NCBI GenBank assembly: GCA_029204225.1
Contig: CM055097.1
Coordinates: 35,650,804-35,714,803 of the forward strand
Origin: Diphasiastrum complanatum
Lineage: Eukaryota; Streptophyta; Lycopodiopsida; Lycopodiales; Lycopodiaceae
Direction: 5' to 3'
Length of the DNA: 64,000 nt
Positions 1 to 12,225 of this stretch are shown here, in pieces. Position 1 is the stretch's first letter; every line of letters starts with the position of its first letter. Below the pieces are notes generated by a model that was not told the DNA's origin, ran no database searches, and was given only the letters and a program-made list of their open reading frames with translations. The translations under genes and the position numbers were made by a program.

Positions 1-1763
1 CAAAACAAGACAAATTTTTCAAATTGCGCGATAGAGCCACATATGGTTGTGCAACACAAATCATTTTATAAAAACTACATGGCATTACAACGTGAATAAA
101 AATTTCAAAAAATGAACATGGTTGCGTCACACATGGCACATCCATGCTCTTGAAAGGAGGTATTTTCACCAGTTGCCATGCAAGTTTTCAATTTTTTCCA
201 TGGGTGAGTATGTTATATAGGTATAAAAAGAACATGTGGGGCATAATGTAGTTGTATCAAATGTGCTCACACATGGCACATACATGCTCTACCCTATTGC
301 TCTCAATGTAGCCGATTCAAGAACAACGAATCTTTTCAACCTGGTTACAACAATAAAATTTTTGGATGTGTAAAGCTACAAAAGTTAGCATAAAGTGGAA
401 TATACCACTTTAACTATAATCATATATTTATCAACTAGTTAATGTAGTTTTCTAGGTTCATTTGCTTGCAATTTTAATATTGACTACAATAAAACTAGTT
501 TTCTTAGGCTGAAAACTTTGCAATAGAATTTCATTGCCATCAACATTTAAAAAACTAGAACATCATCAAGGAGGCATGGTTTTCTCAAACCGCTTCTAAT
601 TTAAAATGACATACGTTTTTATGCTCGTTAAAAGTGCTAGTTGAGAGCCCAATATATGATTTTTTAATCTTGGAATGGGGTTGCGAAATATATATGTTGA
701 TGTCATCCTTATCGCAATTTGTGGCTTTGAGTGTACCTTGCATGAATTTGAACGCGTTGCTTGAATTGAATGGCTTGCTTGAATGAAAGTTACATATTTA
801 TGGATTTTCATTTTGGCCCGGAGCCAGGTTGGCTCCTAGTGCACTTGTGATAGTACTAATAGAATGACAAAAGAGTCAAAGGCTGGAAAAGCAATGTCAA
901 GATGGATTTTTTTCGGATAATTGGTCGTACTACGATGGCTACTTTTCAAACTGAATCTCACTATGTCTTTGGAGATTCAAAACAAAATGGATCAAGGCCA
1001 GAATCCAAACAAAAGAAAGCAAAAAAAAACTGGTTGAGAAAAGCTTTCAGCCAAAAGCAAACTCCAACTCTGATTAGTCAGTTACAGAAAACGAGGTCAC
1101 CATTATACATCCCTCCTTTGTGCAGTTATTGAAGATGGTTGATCATAAAAGGAGGTGAAAGCTCAAGGTCATCTAATCAAACTCGCATGAGAAGGATGGT
1201 GAATATTTTATCTAAGACGTCAATAAGTTGTTTTTGATAACAGGAAACTTGGATGCTATGTCAGTTTGACAGCCTGCCTTTTCTAGATAGGAGCTACCTA
1301 AATAGCCTAGTAGGTTTTCATTTTTTGTATGTAAAATATGAAGTCAACTCCAAGAAGAAAAGATGCACTAAAATCATTGAGGTTCATGATGTTTGTTCTT
1401 GGTTGTGTTTCCTCTATAATTTGCACTGGGTCAACAATTACAAGAGTCTGTTTGGAGTACACAACTCGTCAAGTGAGAAGCACATTGTGGAGAGTTTGTA
1501 CCTTTTGTACATTGGATTTGAGTACACAACTCGTCAAGTGAGAAGTACATTGTGGAGTCTCCACTCATTGCCTAATGCAAAGAGCCAAATGTCACTTTCA
1601 CAAATGACAATCTACTTTACACGTCATTTTACGGTCCGTCTCCATAAAATAACTCACTCACAAAGCTAAAACCATAATTTCCAAAGGAACGAAGTTTGTT
1701 GCATGCTTTAATCCACTTCCAAGCTACTGAAATTCACACAACTCTACAAAATGTGATCCCCTA
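1..1763. other. Intergenic repeat-rich DNA
   Basis: No convincing gene. The first ~190 bases resemble sequence at about 16,840-16,970 and 19,435-19,600 (shared phrases such as CACATGGCACATCCATGCTC and GTATTTTCACCAGTTGCCA), so this is a copy of a dispersed repeat. At 1455-1492 and 1520-1557 a 38-bp segment beginning GAGTACACAACTCGTC is duplicated with a 65-bp period. The 138-codon frame across it shows no domain I recognise and is probably chance. Confidence 0.5.
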
Positions 1764-4158
1764 CCATACCCAAATAAATGTATGCACGAAACACATTGAA
1801 ACACAAACCTCATCTTACTCTGCAACTAAACAGCACTCTTTGCACAGGTGAATATTTGCTACAGGTTTTAGACTAAACTGTTCATGCCTGTGCATGCTAC
1901 ACACAGAAATCTCATTTTTTTGCATTCTCCACCTACTCAGTTGTTGATCTGTTCATGGGTGCTACAAATTTATTGTTTACAAGAATTATGTGTAGAATGC
2001 TGCATCTTGCCAAGCTCTAAGGCCGATGCAGGCTCAATATAAATAATGTTCAAGCATTCGGCGGTAATTTCCATTGTACTGTGATCGGAAAGAGACTTGT
2101 CTCTGTAGATTAGTCTCAAGGTGTAAATCTGTTGAAGAAAGCACTGAACAACTTTATAGTCCTTCATCTTCAGAGCAAGGCCCGTTTGATCATCATATTT
2201 AGACATAAGCAGGATCATGGAAGATGTTAGGGGCATGCTGTGAGTCAGTTAGACTTTTTCAAAGCAACAGCCATTTTCCTCCAAAATCTGTTTCAACTCG
2301 TCACAATCCAAAAGCTTCGATCACATACAGAATTGAGACAACTTTCTCATTATCAGATAGGATTTTTTTTCCTCCTGCCATGAAAATATGCACAAGCTTG
2401 AGCACCCAGAAGAAATACGCATTACAATTTCACAATACCTACTGATAGATATTTAAATATGGTAACCTTGTGAGATTTAATCTGTGGAATCGGCATTCTA
2501 AAAAAGCTATAGTAGAATCTAGCACTTTTCTTATAAACCGCCCTTGCAATATGTGGAAATGAGTGGTACTGAAGTTGGAAAATTACAATCTGACATGGAG
2601 CTCGATAAGCTAAAACTTCTGACCATTCATTTTGTTGCAAGAAAGACAAACCGTGTGTTACGAAACCCATGCTATAGGAAGATAGCCCATAGATTCAAGC
2701 ATTCAAGACAGAATTCTTGATCAGTGGTGTCAAGACAAAAGGTAGGCATGCCTCGAATACGAATTTCATATCATAACCTTAGTTAGTGAGGAAGTTCGAT
2801 ACATATGCTGCAAGACGTTTGTAGGTTATCCGGAATTTTCGACATTTGGTTGAATCTCCCATCGTTTATGAGTTACAGGTTAACCATTTTAGGATGGAAA
2901 GGTTAAGAATGATTTCACATCTAGACTCTCTAGTTCCAAGCAGAGGAAACTTTATTGACTGGTCATCAAAGAGCCAACAAGGCCATGATAAACCACTATG
3001 AAGAAAATGGGTATCAGGAGTACATTTGCAACTGAAAATTCTCTTACTGAGAGATTGTACCACACTCGTGGCAGTCGAGAGCATCTTTCCAAGGATTTCT
3101 CCAGATGGTCAATTACATTGGTAATCCATGGCAAGAGAATAAAAAAAAGTATCCCAAGCATGAGGTGACTATCAGCAAATATGTCAATATTTGTTTTAAT
3201 ACGGAAACGGACATTTTGACAACTAAGCACCTTATCATGAAACTATACTCAAGGATTGGAACCAACCCTTTATGAGTTTTAAGAGAAAGTCAATAAACAT
3301 GCAAATTATAGTGCTCTTGAATTTAAAGTTTGCATGACTATCATGGACGTAGTTTCCTAGTAGTATTTTGATTCAGTTACAAGGATACAGACAGCTTCTT
3401 GTATATAGGGAATATGTTCTTGGCAGATGATGTACCTTGATATCCCTATCCTTTACCTATGTGCAAGTTCAGAGTTAATTAAGCATGTGTTAGTGTTAGC
3501 CATTCTCGCCACCACCGCATAAACACAAACGCAAGGAAATTTAATGACCAATTTTTGCTCTTTTCCAGGAATAATAGGTTATGATGCCCAGATATTGAGT
3601 AAGTAGGACATAAGAACACAAACCTTAGCTCTAACCTGACTCAAGTTCAAAGACACCCGGCAGCAACTCTAGGCTTTGGTGCCTTGTACTTTTCCTACAC
3701 TTTGCTTGCACATCTTGGATGTTTTCTAGCCAGCTTTCCTAGATTGACAACATTCCAAAAAGTGCATGAAAATACAGGAAAGGAAAATGCTAGTCAAGTG
3801 CTATTGGAAATAGCAGATTGATACTACTTTGAAAAAGCAAATTTCAAGTAGACAACTATGTGACATTCTATGTCATAGTTTCAACTCAGCAACTTCGGAC
3901 ATAATCCAGCAAACATGGAGCATAGCACAATATTCAATTGTTGATGCTAGAAATGCAATCCAATTTTATACTAGTATAGAAACTCTTGATTGCTCTTAGT
4001 TTTACACTCTCGAGTTGAGATCAGAATCCATGCTTTTTCCCAGCTTAATAGGAATTGCTTGCAATTGTAAGTCAGAAGGCCAACTAACACTAAAAAAAGT
4101 AATAAGCAAAAAATTTGAGCCCTAAGGAGATCATGCTGGAGAAGGCTTAGCAGCTTAC

Positions 4159-4384
4159 AAGCTTCTCCCGCTCCAATGTTGAAGTGTCTGAAGCTCATGA
4201 TCTTGTATAAGAGTGTTGTGCAGTACCGTATTGAAGTCACAAGTAGAAACTACCGATTCTTGTTTGTAACATGAATGTGCAAGATTTGCTTCTGTATATC
4301 GACTATGTGGCAAAGAAAGCTTGGCATTCTCAATTCCCAGTTGGCATGAAATACCTCTTACTCTCTGCTTGCTGCACTTCAATT
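4159..4384 (-). pseudogene. Decayed exon-like segment, copy 1
   Basis: Counterpart of the plus-strand exon-like segment at 34,944-35,215. The two translate to clearly alignable peptides sharing SKQRVRGI, CQLGIENAKLSL, ANLAHSC and IQDHELQTLQHWS, so this was probably coding. In copy 2 the segment is preceded by TTATGCAG (an acceptor-like AG). Here the same place reads TTATGCAA, so the acceptor is lost. Both copies are followed by AAGCTT/GTAAGC, which resembles a donor. Here the exon lies on the minus strand, opposite to the core exon of copy 1 at 6,881-7,903. Family unknown. Confidence 0.45.
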
Positions 4385-5746
4385 TTGCATAATATATATT
4401 TAATAGCCAACATGAAAACGTGAATTTAAACGAAAATCGACAATTTGAGATCATCAAGCAAAATAAGCTAATCTAATATTCACTCTTATGCGTGCAAATT
4501 CACCAATGCTTGTAGAACCAATTACTATCTCCCTGCAGTAACACAAGTCTACCAGTAGCTCTCAGAATAGTTGATTGTAGGATTTCTGCAGCCTGACATT
4601 TAAATAGCATACACGAAATTAATTCATAATTGCATTCTCAGCATCATTATTCAAGCCATTGTGTACAAAGTAGAACAGATTGTAAGCAACATGAGTCCAG
4701 ATCCTGCTGTTGCTTGCTTCCAAAAGAACAAGCACAACAAAATACACAGACCATATCCTTTTGGGATGGGAATTCTGCAATGTGCCCCCCTTGTTTTTAA
4801 GCAAGGGCCATTCAGTCTCGTGCTCTAGCCCTGCAGCCACTTGTGACTTGTGCTTGTAGACAGTGAGAGCTTTTCATACACCATAAATGAACTTTAGATT
4901 CAGGCTGCCCAAGGGAATATAGTGAATATCTGTGTACTGCATGAACCACAAGAGCCTACATACTTTTACAAGCCTGCAAAGTTGTAGGCTGTCAGGGATG
5001 GCCAGGGTCTAGGCTGTCCTTCCAACTATCCCCAAATCTACTAAAGACTACAAAGGTCAGTACCAGATAAGGGTAATTCACTTTACTCAGTGAGAATGGT
5101 TCATAAGCTCTATGATCAAGATCATTAGAGGTACATGCCAAAGAACAAGGTCATGACAAATACCGTGAAAGCTTTAATCCATTTGGAAGCAGATTAATTG
5201 GTTAGAGGGACAAATTCCTCCAAAACATCATTCAAAGCAAGGCTAGAATGCTCAACTAGAGGGACTTATTTATCTAGATGATGCACATTCATAGCATCAG
5301 TAAATCATCCACTCATCGCCAACCTGACCAGGTATAATTTTTAGAGGGCAGGATATCGGGCATATTTTATTTTGAAGCAAAAATTTGTGCATGTGCATTT
5401 TAGAGTCAGCAGGCGATTTCAAGAATACTTGCACCATAGGATTAAAGAGCACAACAGCAAAAATCAACAAAGGATCTTGTGAAAAACTTTTGATAATGAG
5501 ATGATTCTGTTACTTGAATTCAACAAAGAGAATTTCTCAAAGGTCCATAAATTATCTGCTCACAAGTCAGTTCAAAAAGCAGCAAGAGGCAAGTACATCA
5601 AGAACATGCCTCTGTTCTTTTCGTTGAAAACTGAGTCCGTTCACAGCTTCTTTGAATGCATTTTGCACCTAATAAGTCTTCCTTGTAAAATAGAGTCCTT
5701 CAGCTTTTCATTCTATAAGTTGAGCATGAAAGGGCTTAAGTAAATT

Positions 5747-5877
5747 AAGCATGATATCAAAAAATGAATAGGAAGTCAGCTTCATTATTTTCTATCATCT
5801 AACTGGTAACTTGCATGATATCAAAAACTGAATAGGAAGTCAGTTTCATTATTTTCTATCATCTAACTGGTAACTTG
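5747..5877. repeat. Tandem duplication, ~66-bp unit
   Basis: Two adjacent copies of a segment reading GCATGATATCAAAAA.TGAATAGGAAGTCAG...CATCTAACTGGTAACTTG differ at only a few bases. The corresponding part of the other segmental copy (about 33,510-33,590) has a single unit, so the duplication arose after the segments diverged. Confidence 0.8.
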
Positions 5878-6251
5878 AACTCTCTCAAGAAAGTGTAGTC
5901 ATTCACTGATTCAGATAATTCTACTTGACCTTGTCTGGCCGGTCACAGTTGCTACCTGACCCCGAGACTGTATGGCTGTTAGAACTAATTTTATTACTGT
6001 GAAACATGTTGCCAAGGCAGGCTTGTGGATGTGATTTTGATGAAGTTTTGGTGCCCCAGTGGTAAGGAGGACTTTCAGCCCTGCTTTTTCAGTTCCAGTT
6101 TGTGTCATTTCTATAGAAATACAATGAACAAGTTTCTTTTGCAGGCGAACATTATATTTTAACACCAATTGGGTGAATCTATATTTTCTTACATCTAAGT
6201 CTTGTCAACTAAGTTACTAGCACATTGAGATGGGTGGATTCACAAATTTGA

Positions 6252-7903
6252 GGCGCCATAGCTTGATAGAGTACAAGAAGAATCAGATGGTTGCAATCTT
6301 ATTGCTCCTTTGTGGCTCTTACCATCTGATTCTTTTGAAGATGTCCCTAATCAATCTTAACTTGTGGATGATTTTTTGCATCAATGAACGCCACCCTAAA
6401 AGTTTTCCTCTTTAGAACAGTCATAGGCCCAATCACGATTCACCCAAGCAAAGGTATGCTGCAATGTTGAGAAAATTCAAGTACCATAGTAATGCTACCA
6501 CTGATCTATATTTTTCATGAGCCGCATATCCGGAAAGAAACAGATGCTTTTGATTCATAAAAGCCTTGTTCACACCTTTTTCAATGCATTGTAGCTTGCG
6601 TACACGAAAATATGTTACTAGTTCTGTGTTCTTGAATGCGATCAAGTAATTTGCTATAAGGTGTTCTTGCCATGCCGAGATACTAGAATTTAGTATATAA
6701 GAATTTAGTTTGTTAGCTTTCAATTAATGAGATTGCTAGCAAAGTGTATGCAAGTTAGTAAAACTAAACTAAAATGCCGTGGAAACCAGGGAATTGATTG
6801 CTATAAAGCGTAGGGAAAGGCATAATCAACTAGGTAGAATAAACTATATGTTCTCAATCTGAAAATGATTTCTTTTGCAGGAAGGAATATCACTGAGAAC
6901 ACTACTCAAAGCGAAAGTGAGCGTCAAAAAGTTCAAGCAAGATGCTCTAGCTGAAGTTAAACCGTCAACAGAATCTAATGAGAAATGGTTATGCTTATTT
7001 CCAATTGAGGCTAGAATTCTAAGATGTAGCCAACAAACAGAGTTTGCTGGAAGCTTTAGAAAGAAAGGTTAGTGATCTAAAAGTTAAACCTGTCTTCAAG
7101 CTTGGCATCATAAGATATAGCCCTGAGATAGAAAGCAGGTGCAGGAATTTTATGGCACTATTCTGGCAACTATTGGAATGAAAGATCTAGATAGCAGCAT
7201 AGGGAACTATCACTCTTAGCTCGTAGATCTGTCAAAGCTCAGACAAGTGAATGCATCAAACATACAGTTGAAATCCAGGTTAGTAAAAAGGCATTTCCGG
7301 AATGTAACAATGACATCGTGGAAAGACATTCTAGACATTCAAAATCGAGTGATGGAGAGGATGTACACTCATAAGGGATAAAATTTGCAGTAGTAGCTAG
7401 CAAATGCATTGGCATCAGATCTTAAGTGTATTACCATACTTCCACGTGAAGGAAGTAGACTTAAAATACCTGGAGATCTTTGCGTACACTCTGGCAAGTG
7501 TAGTTACAATGATAAACAATTCACAACTATAGACATGCCTCCAGATAAAACTTTTAAAAACCCTTTGTTCATGGAACCCCTTATGACACAAATTTGATCG
7601 TGGGAATAGAGGTTCTATGCTCAGATAAATATTGTAGAGAAATTTGGACAACACTGGGATGCTATTTTGCAGCTATAGATTCACCACAGGAACTGCGTTC
7701 GCATGTGCAAATGGGTGGAAACTAGATTCAGAATGGAGACCACACAAATGTCTCATCTTTGATGGACTTATTACCGAGATGCAACTATTCGATGTCCAAA
7801 TTTAAAAATGCAGGTGGATTAAAGGATACAACCATTATCACTAAGAATGCAGTAGAACGATATTGCTATTCGCAGTCACCGTTATGTAATATGGTTGACT
7901 ATC
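6252..7903 (+). pseudogene. Segmental duplication, copy 1, block B: decayed core exon (part 1)
   Basis: Direct-orientation counterpart of 30,018-32,475. An acceptor-like TTTCTTTTGCAG ends at 6,880, as at 30,643 in copy 2. From 6,881 the sequence follows the 627-codon frame of copy 2 but jumps from a point equivalent to ~30,695 straight to ~31,470, losing about 780 bp. The two breakpoints in copy 2 share the hexamer ATGCTC, which is present once at the copy 1 junction. After the junction a short stretch (matching copy 2 at DEVKPSTESN) is readable, then frameshifts and small deletions stop it (TAG at ~7,070). The block is cut at 7,903 by an LTR element and resumes after 13,132. Protein family not recognised. 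Confidence 0.7.
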
Positions 7904-8798
7904 TGTTGTAAAGCTGACTCAAGTGCACCCAGCGTGCCCTGTAAGACTCTAAGGGGTGACACTCTCTAAGATCCCAGAGCAAGTTAGAACGTCAAGGACT
8001 GAGCCTCCGACCTGTGGTAGCCAGTCAAGTAGTCACAAGTCATGAGCTAGCTCTGGAGCTCGAGTCATGGCTTAGTCAGGAAGCAAGTTGATTTTGCCGC
8101 CGGGACGGCTCCCAGGACCCATGTCCGGGAGTCAGACTGATTGTGCCTGGCTATCAGCAAAATAAAAACTAAGTCCTAAAAAGCGTGCTTTACCAGAAAG
8201 CACTATATTTCAGGACAGAGGGGCTGCGCCGAACCACAGCAAAACTATAGGGGGAGTCTGGCAGACAGAAACTTGGGCAGCTAAACCAGCGCGAGGAATC
8301 CAGTCGCCAGGTCTCAGCTCCCTCTACCAACACGAGCCAGGCACAATGCCCAGCACGTGTTGGTGGCCCCAAGACCGGTCAGTCTATGTATGAATGTAAC
8401 CTCTTCTAGATCTAATAAAGTTGATCCTTGGGGATGATTACCATTTCGGTTTCGCCTCCGGGACTGGTCCAAGTGGAAGGACCCTTACTACAACCTTTTT
8501 GCGTCGTCGGTGCCTAAGGGTCCACGTCACCGACATGTGGCTTGCCGCTATGCCCATTGGTCAGTTTGGCGACCACTATGCCTTGGGTTTCATGTGTGGC
8601 TTGTCTTTGCCTTTGGTTACCTTTTGGGGACGGATTCTGAGTTGGCTTTCGGGTTGGTTGGGATTCCAGTTTTCTTAAGTCAGAATGGTTAAGCTTGTTA
8701 CATTTCTGAGTTGGCTTTTACGTAAGTGCATGATGGATGAATGCTAGACTTAAGCACGTGTTGGGAAAACCGCTCAAGTCCCAGCACCCTTTGAGGCG
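7904..8798 (+). repeat. 5' LTR of the gag-protease element
   Basis: Starts TGTTGTAAAGCTGAC and matches 12,226-13,132 closely along its length, with scattered substitutions and one ~12-bp indel near 8,150 / 12,470. The detectable match ends at TTTGAGGCG. The 5' copy then reads CCGGCGCAACA before the PBS, so the 3' copy may have lost about 11 bases, or the LTR truly ends at GAGGCG. Confidence 0.88.
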
Positions 8799-8811
8799 CC
8801 GGCGCAACATG

Positions 8812-8823
8812 TGGTATCAAAGC
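8812..8823 (+). promoter_or_regulatory. Primer binding site (tRNA-iMet type)
   Basis: TGGTATCAAAGC matches the usual plant PBS TGGTATCAGAGC at 11 of 12 bases. It lies 13 bases after the last LTR-matched base, longer than usual. The gap shrinks to 2 if the LTR ends at CGCAACA (8,809). Confidence 0.8.
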
Positions 8824-9640
8824 CGACTAGCCGGTCAGCTACGCAAGTCTCACAGGGATGGCCACGTCTTGGGATTTGTCAGGACAACCGTTGTGCAAGG
8901 TGCTGCCCATGGTGTAAGCACGGGTGCGTCCACGGTCGGGGTGGTCGGCAGAACGGGGGACTTGATGAGGCAAGGTGCTGCCCTTGAGGTGTAAGCACGG
9001 TCAGTTCCCGCGGTTCGGGCCTGGCGCTGTCTGCACGTAGGACAGATGAGGCAGTGTGCTGCCATTAGGTTGGTGTAAGCACGGTCTGTGCCTTGTGGGG
9101 TGCGGAGCGACATATTCGAACTGTACGGGTTAACCATTGATACAGAGATGCTGCTCGAATTCGGGTGTAAAGCACGGGTGGTTAGCTGCCGGTGCGGGAT
9201 AGCTGCCGATCGTTTAGCTATAAGGGCTATCGACCAAAAAGTGGTGGGGCGTGACTGAGGCAATGTGCTGCTTAATGGTGAAAGCACGGATGGTTGGATG
9301 GATGTTTTCCCGTAGGCTAATTCTGTGATAGATTTGTGTGGGCGCGGCTAGGCAAAGGTCCTACGTCCGGTCTCAGGGGGGATTGTGGCTTGAGAGGGAT
9401 CCTCTGTGTTTGCTTTGGTTGGCATGTTCCGTTTGTTGTGTGCTTGCTTGGACACAATTGACCTGGTTCCTACTTGGCTCTCAGGTGATGTGAGCGTGCT
9501 AGTTTGAGGAGGGGATATTTTCTTTGAAGCTGATTTAATAAAGAAGAAAAGAGAGCTGTGGGGCCCGACCGACAGAAGGGAGAGTTTTCAAAAATAAAAA
9601 GGATAGAGGCAATAATCTGTTGGAAGTACACCTCTTACTA
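8824..9640 (+). repeat. Leader with five short inverted-repeat modules
   Basis: Five imperfect modules, four with the form GTGCT-(12 to 17 nt)-AGCAC, occur at 8,900-8,921, 8,975-8,998, 9,056-9,082, 9,148-9,175 (left arm ATGCT) and 9,265-9,287. The first three and the fifth are preceded by a variant of GAGGCAAG, and the loop usually carries GGTGTA. Each could fold as a short hairpin in RNA. The rest of the leader is G-rich and lacks a long frame. Upstream leaders of retroelements hold packaging and dimerisation signals; that role here is inference. Confidence 0.6.
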
Positions 9641-9642
9641 TA

Positions 9643-10925
9643 ATGGACGACCACCTTGATGAGTACGAGCATTGACGGACGGAGAGGAGCAGGTTCGAGA
9701 ATATGGCTCCCGCATGCATCGAGATGGCACCAGGTCCAAGTCAAGAAAGAAAGAGCGTATGCACTCCACAGTGGCGCCTCTCCAAGCAGAGATGGGTGGC
9801 CCTTCTGAACCTACACCAAGAAACGAACCCATGCCAGAGGCGCAACAAGACCTCTTTGAAGTGAAGATGCGGCAATACTTATCAAGTGCAATGACGGCTA
9901 TGCTTAGCGAGGTGAAGAAGGACAGAGAAATAGAAAGGAAAGAATGGCAAACATCTCTGCGAGCCATGAACCTTACTCAAATCAACCTTGCTAGAGAAAT
10001 GAGAGACGGGCTAACACAGCTCGAAGCCAGGTTTGAAGAGTTGGAGGCAACTAGAGGGAATGCAGTGGCGCCTCCTCCACATATACCAAGAGAGCCACGA
10101 GCGCGAAACACAAAAGGCCCAAAGAAGACTGCCAAAATAAAAGCACCACCTAATTTCAAAGGAGAGCGTGACATTCGAATTGTGGAAGATTGGTTGTTTC
10201 ACATGGACCATTGCTTCCGTCTGATGAACACTCCTGAAGAAGAAAGAACGGACTTGGCATTAGCATATTTTGAGGGCTACACTACAAACTGGTACCGGAT
10301 GGCAGGAATGCATTTCCAGACATAGGACGCGTTCAAAACCGCGTTACGAGAGGAGTTCATACCAAAGGATTCACACATGAGATTGAGGACAGAATTGTCA
10401 GGGCTCAAGCAGAAAGGTTCATTGCAAGATTACCTCAATAGATTCAGACAGAGTGTATGGGTTATTGAAGATATGTCCGAGGCGGACAAAACTCATTATC
10501 TCTTGTCTGGAATGCAGTCTTGGACCCGGCGTGCAATAGACAGCTACATGCCCCATGACTTCAATTCAACTATTCGGGCGGTTGAAATGGTTTGTGATTA
10601 TAAGAGCACATTGGCACCAACTGCTCCCTCAACCTCAACAAGAGTATTTCGTGGATCCAGACCGAGTCCGAGCTTCTTTTCAAGAGGGGACTCAGCTTCA
10701 AATGGCAACCAAGCCTCGAGTAGCGTGAACAAATTCCCAACAAAAACAGGGTTTGGCAACCAAGGCAGCAATGGAGGGAACACGTTCCAGAGAAGAAACA
10801 ATGCTGGACCTTCAGCTAGTCACAGCAACAGCTCACCAACAGTGGGCAGTTCCATGCGCTGCTTCAACTGTCATCAGCAAGGTCACTCTTGAAGGTCATG
10901 CCCCAAACCATTGAACAAGCAAATC
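9643..10925 (+). pseudogene. Ty3/gypsy-type gag, broken
   Basis: Gag forms the virus-like particle and binds element RNA. An N-terminal charged region is followed by a Retrotrans_gag-like core (from FKGERDIR, ~10,160, to about 10,600), a Ser/Gly/Asn-rich linker, and one CCHC knuckle at ~10,860-10,905 starting CFNC. In-frame stops are TAG at 10,323-10,325, within the core at a position that is usually Trp in this family, and TGA at 10,891-10,893, inside the knuckle. Both are single-base transitions from sense codons. The start is unclear: the ATG at 9,643 is in a frame that stops after ten codons, and the main frame has its first ATG near 9,714. The frame is otherwise continuous with the protease region. 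Confidence 0.8.
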
Positions 10926-11795
10926 ATGGCTACCATTGAGGGATTTGATAGGATGGAGAGAGAGACATTCGATCAAGAAGATGGTGAACAGGATGACGAA
11001 GAAGACCCGGAAACGGATTTGACAGAGTCCGACCTGAATGCCTTACAACAGATAGGGGCACTTGCGGCGTATCGGGAACATCTCATGGCGACTCCTGCGA
11101 GAGGATCAAAGTTATTGTACTTGAAAGGCTGTATTCAAGATAGGATCATTTACTTCATGGTAGACCTGGGAGCGTCACATAACTACTTGTCAGAAAAACT
11201 GGCAGGGAAATTGGACATCCAATGTGAAGAAAATGTGACTCTTATTTGTGTGGAGACCGCGAAAGGTACAATGACCACTTGTAGATTGGCAACCAACTTA
11301 CCAATCTCCCTGGGAACCTGGAAGAATCGACTAACGTTCACAATCTTGAAGATGGATGCCTTCGATGCTATTTTGGGATTAAGCTGGTTTAACGAACACG
11401 TGGTGGCCTTCTTGGCAAAAGGGGTTAACCTTGTGTTATTATATAATGGCAAGAGACCTTGTGTCGTCAGAGCTGTGCCAGGGGACCAACTAGAAAAGAA
11501 CGACACAAATGAACCTGAGCCAACCATCCCTCCCAATCTCATTCACCTCTTTAACGAAGGGCAGCCAGCAGTGACAAACCAGCTGACACGGGACCAAATG
11601 GAGCCAACATTGCCTGCAGTTTCTACATCAAAGGTGAATCCAAGTGCCGATGCAGAGCTCAAGGAGCTCAACTTGTGTGACCAAGCGAAAGCTCACCTCT
11701 TTAATGAAGGACATCCAGCAGTGACAAACCAGCTGACACGAGGTCAAATGGAGCCAAGATTGCCTGCAGCTTCTACATCAGAGGTGAGAATCTAA
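10911..11795 (+). pseudogene. Retropepsin-like region, degenerate, with duplicated tail
   Basis: Continues gag in the same frame. A gypsy retropepsin pattern is visible: a first strand near residues 65-90 with VDLGASHNYLS where the family has D-S/T-G-A, and FDAILGLSWFNEH (about residues 145-157), matching the D-x-I-L-G-x-x-W signature. The central Ser/Thr of the catalytic triplet is replaced by Leu, so activity is unlikely. The C-terminal ~100 residues are a tandem duplication (each unit contains HLFNEG.PAVTNQLTR). The frame ends at TAA ~11,793. No RT follows. Confidence 0.75.
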
Positions 11796-11850
11796 GTGCC
11801 GATGCAGAGCTCAAGGAGCTCAACCTGGGCGACCAAACGAAAAATCTAGA
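11547..11850 (+). repeat. Tandem duplication of ~150 bp in the protease tail
   Basis: Two adjacent units (about 11,547-11,694 and 11,695-11,850) share CACCTCTTTAA.GAAGG.CA, AGCAGTGACAAACCAGCTGA and GCAGAGCTCAAGGAGCTCAA. The second copy has a frameshifting change near its end that creates the stop of the frame. Confidence 0.85.
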
Positions 11851-12225
11851 GTCCTAAGGGACTCATCCAGACGTACGACAAAAAAACGACATATCTGAGG
11901 CTTAAGGGAGCCGTAAGTACCTTTTTCTTTCATGTTAATAAAGTAAGCCGCATTTCTCATCGAGGAGTGAGCTTCAGTCTAATGTCTAAGTGCAGCAGTT
12001 TTACACAGATTTTACGTAAGCGAACTAGACCCACACTTTTCCTGTGCTGGGTGCAAACACAATGTTTTTACTTCTCTTTATAGTTGGTCTCCTTTGGCCG
12101 GTGAATCAAGCCCGTGCCCTTGTATATGTGAATAAAGTCTGGCCGGTGAATTAAGCCCGTGCCATGAGTCTTAGGTTCTAGTTTGGCCCTGATGATGACA
12201 TCAGCTTTCTCAAACGAGGGGAGGA
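11851..12225 (+). other. 3' internal region and polypurine tract of the gag-protease element
   Basis: About 375 bp without a gene. It contains a 26-bp phrase twice (GGCCGGTGAAT.AAGCCCGTG at ~12,097 and ~12,139) and ends in the polypurine tract GAGGGGAGGA (12,216-12,225), immediately before the TG of the 3' LTR. The PPT fixes the LTR start. Confidence 0.75.

Larger units (their letters stand above)
1764..6140 (-). repeat. Segmental duplication, copy 1, block A (inverted relative to 33.2-38.6 kb)
   Basis: Reverse-complement similarity runs from here to about 33,215-38,573. Anchors: the phrase TACATTTATTTGGGTATG (copy 2, ~38,550) matches the minus strand near 1,770, and the exon-like stretch at 4,159-4,384 matches 34,944-35,215. 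The match stops sharply at about 1,764 on one side and 6,140 on the other. Copy 1 has a local tandem duplication of a ~66-bp unit (about 5,747-5,877) that is single in copy 2. Copy 1 lacks the ~714-bp insertion found in copy 2 at 36,643-37,356. No complete gene is visible; the block behaves like intron or UTR plus one exon of a decayed gene. Confidence 0.8.

Noticed and set aside
902-1669. Small plus-strand ORFs as genes
   Set aside because: No domain, no conserved partner, and overlap with a 65-bp-period duplication; chance frames.
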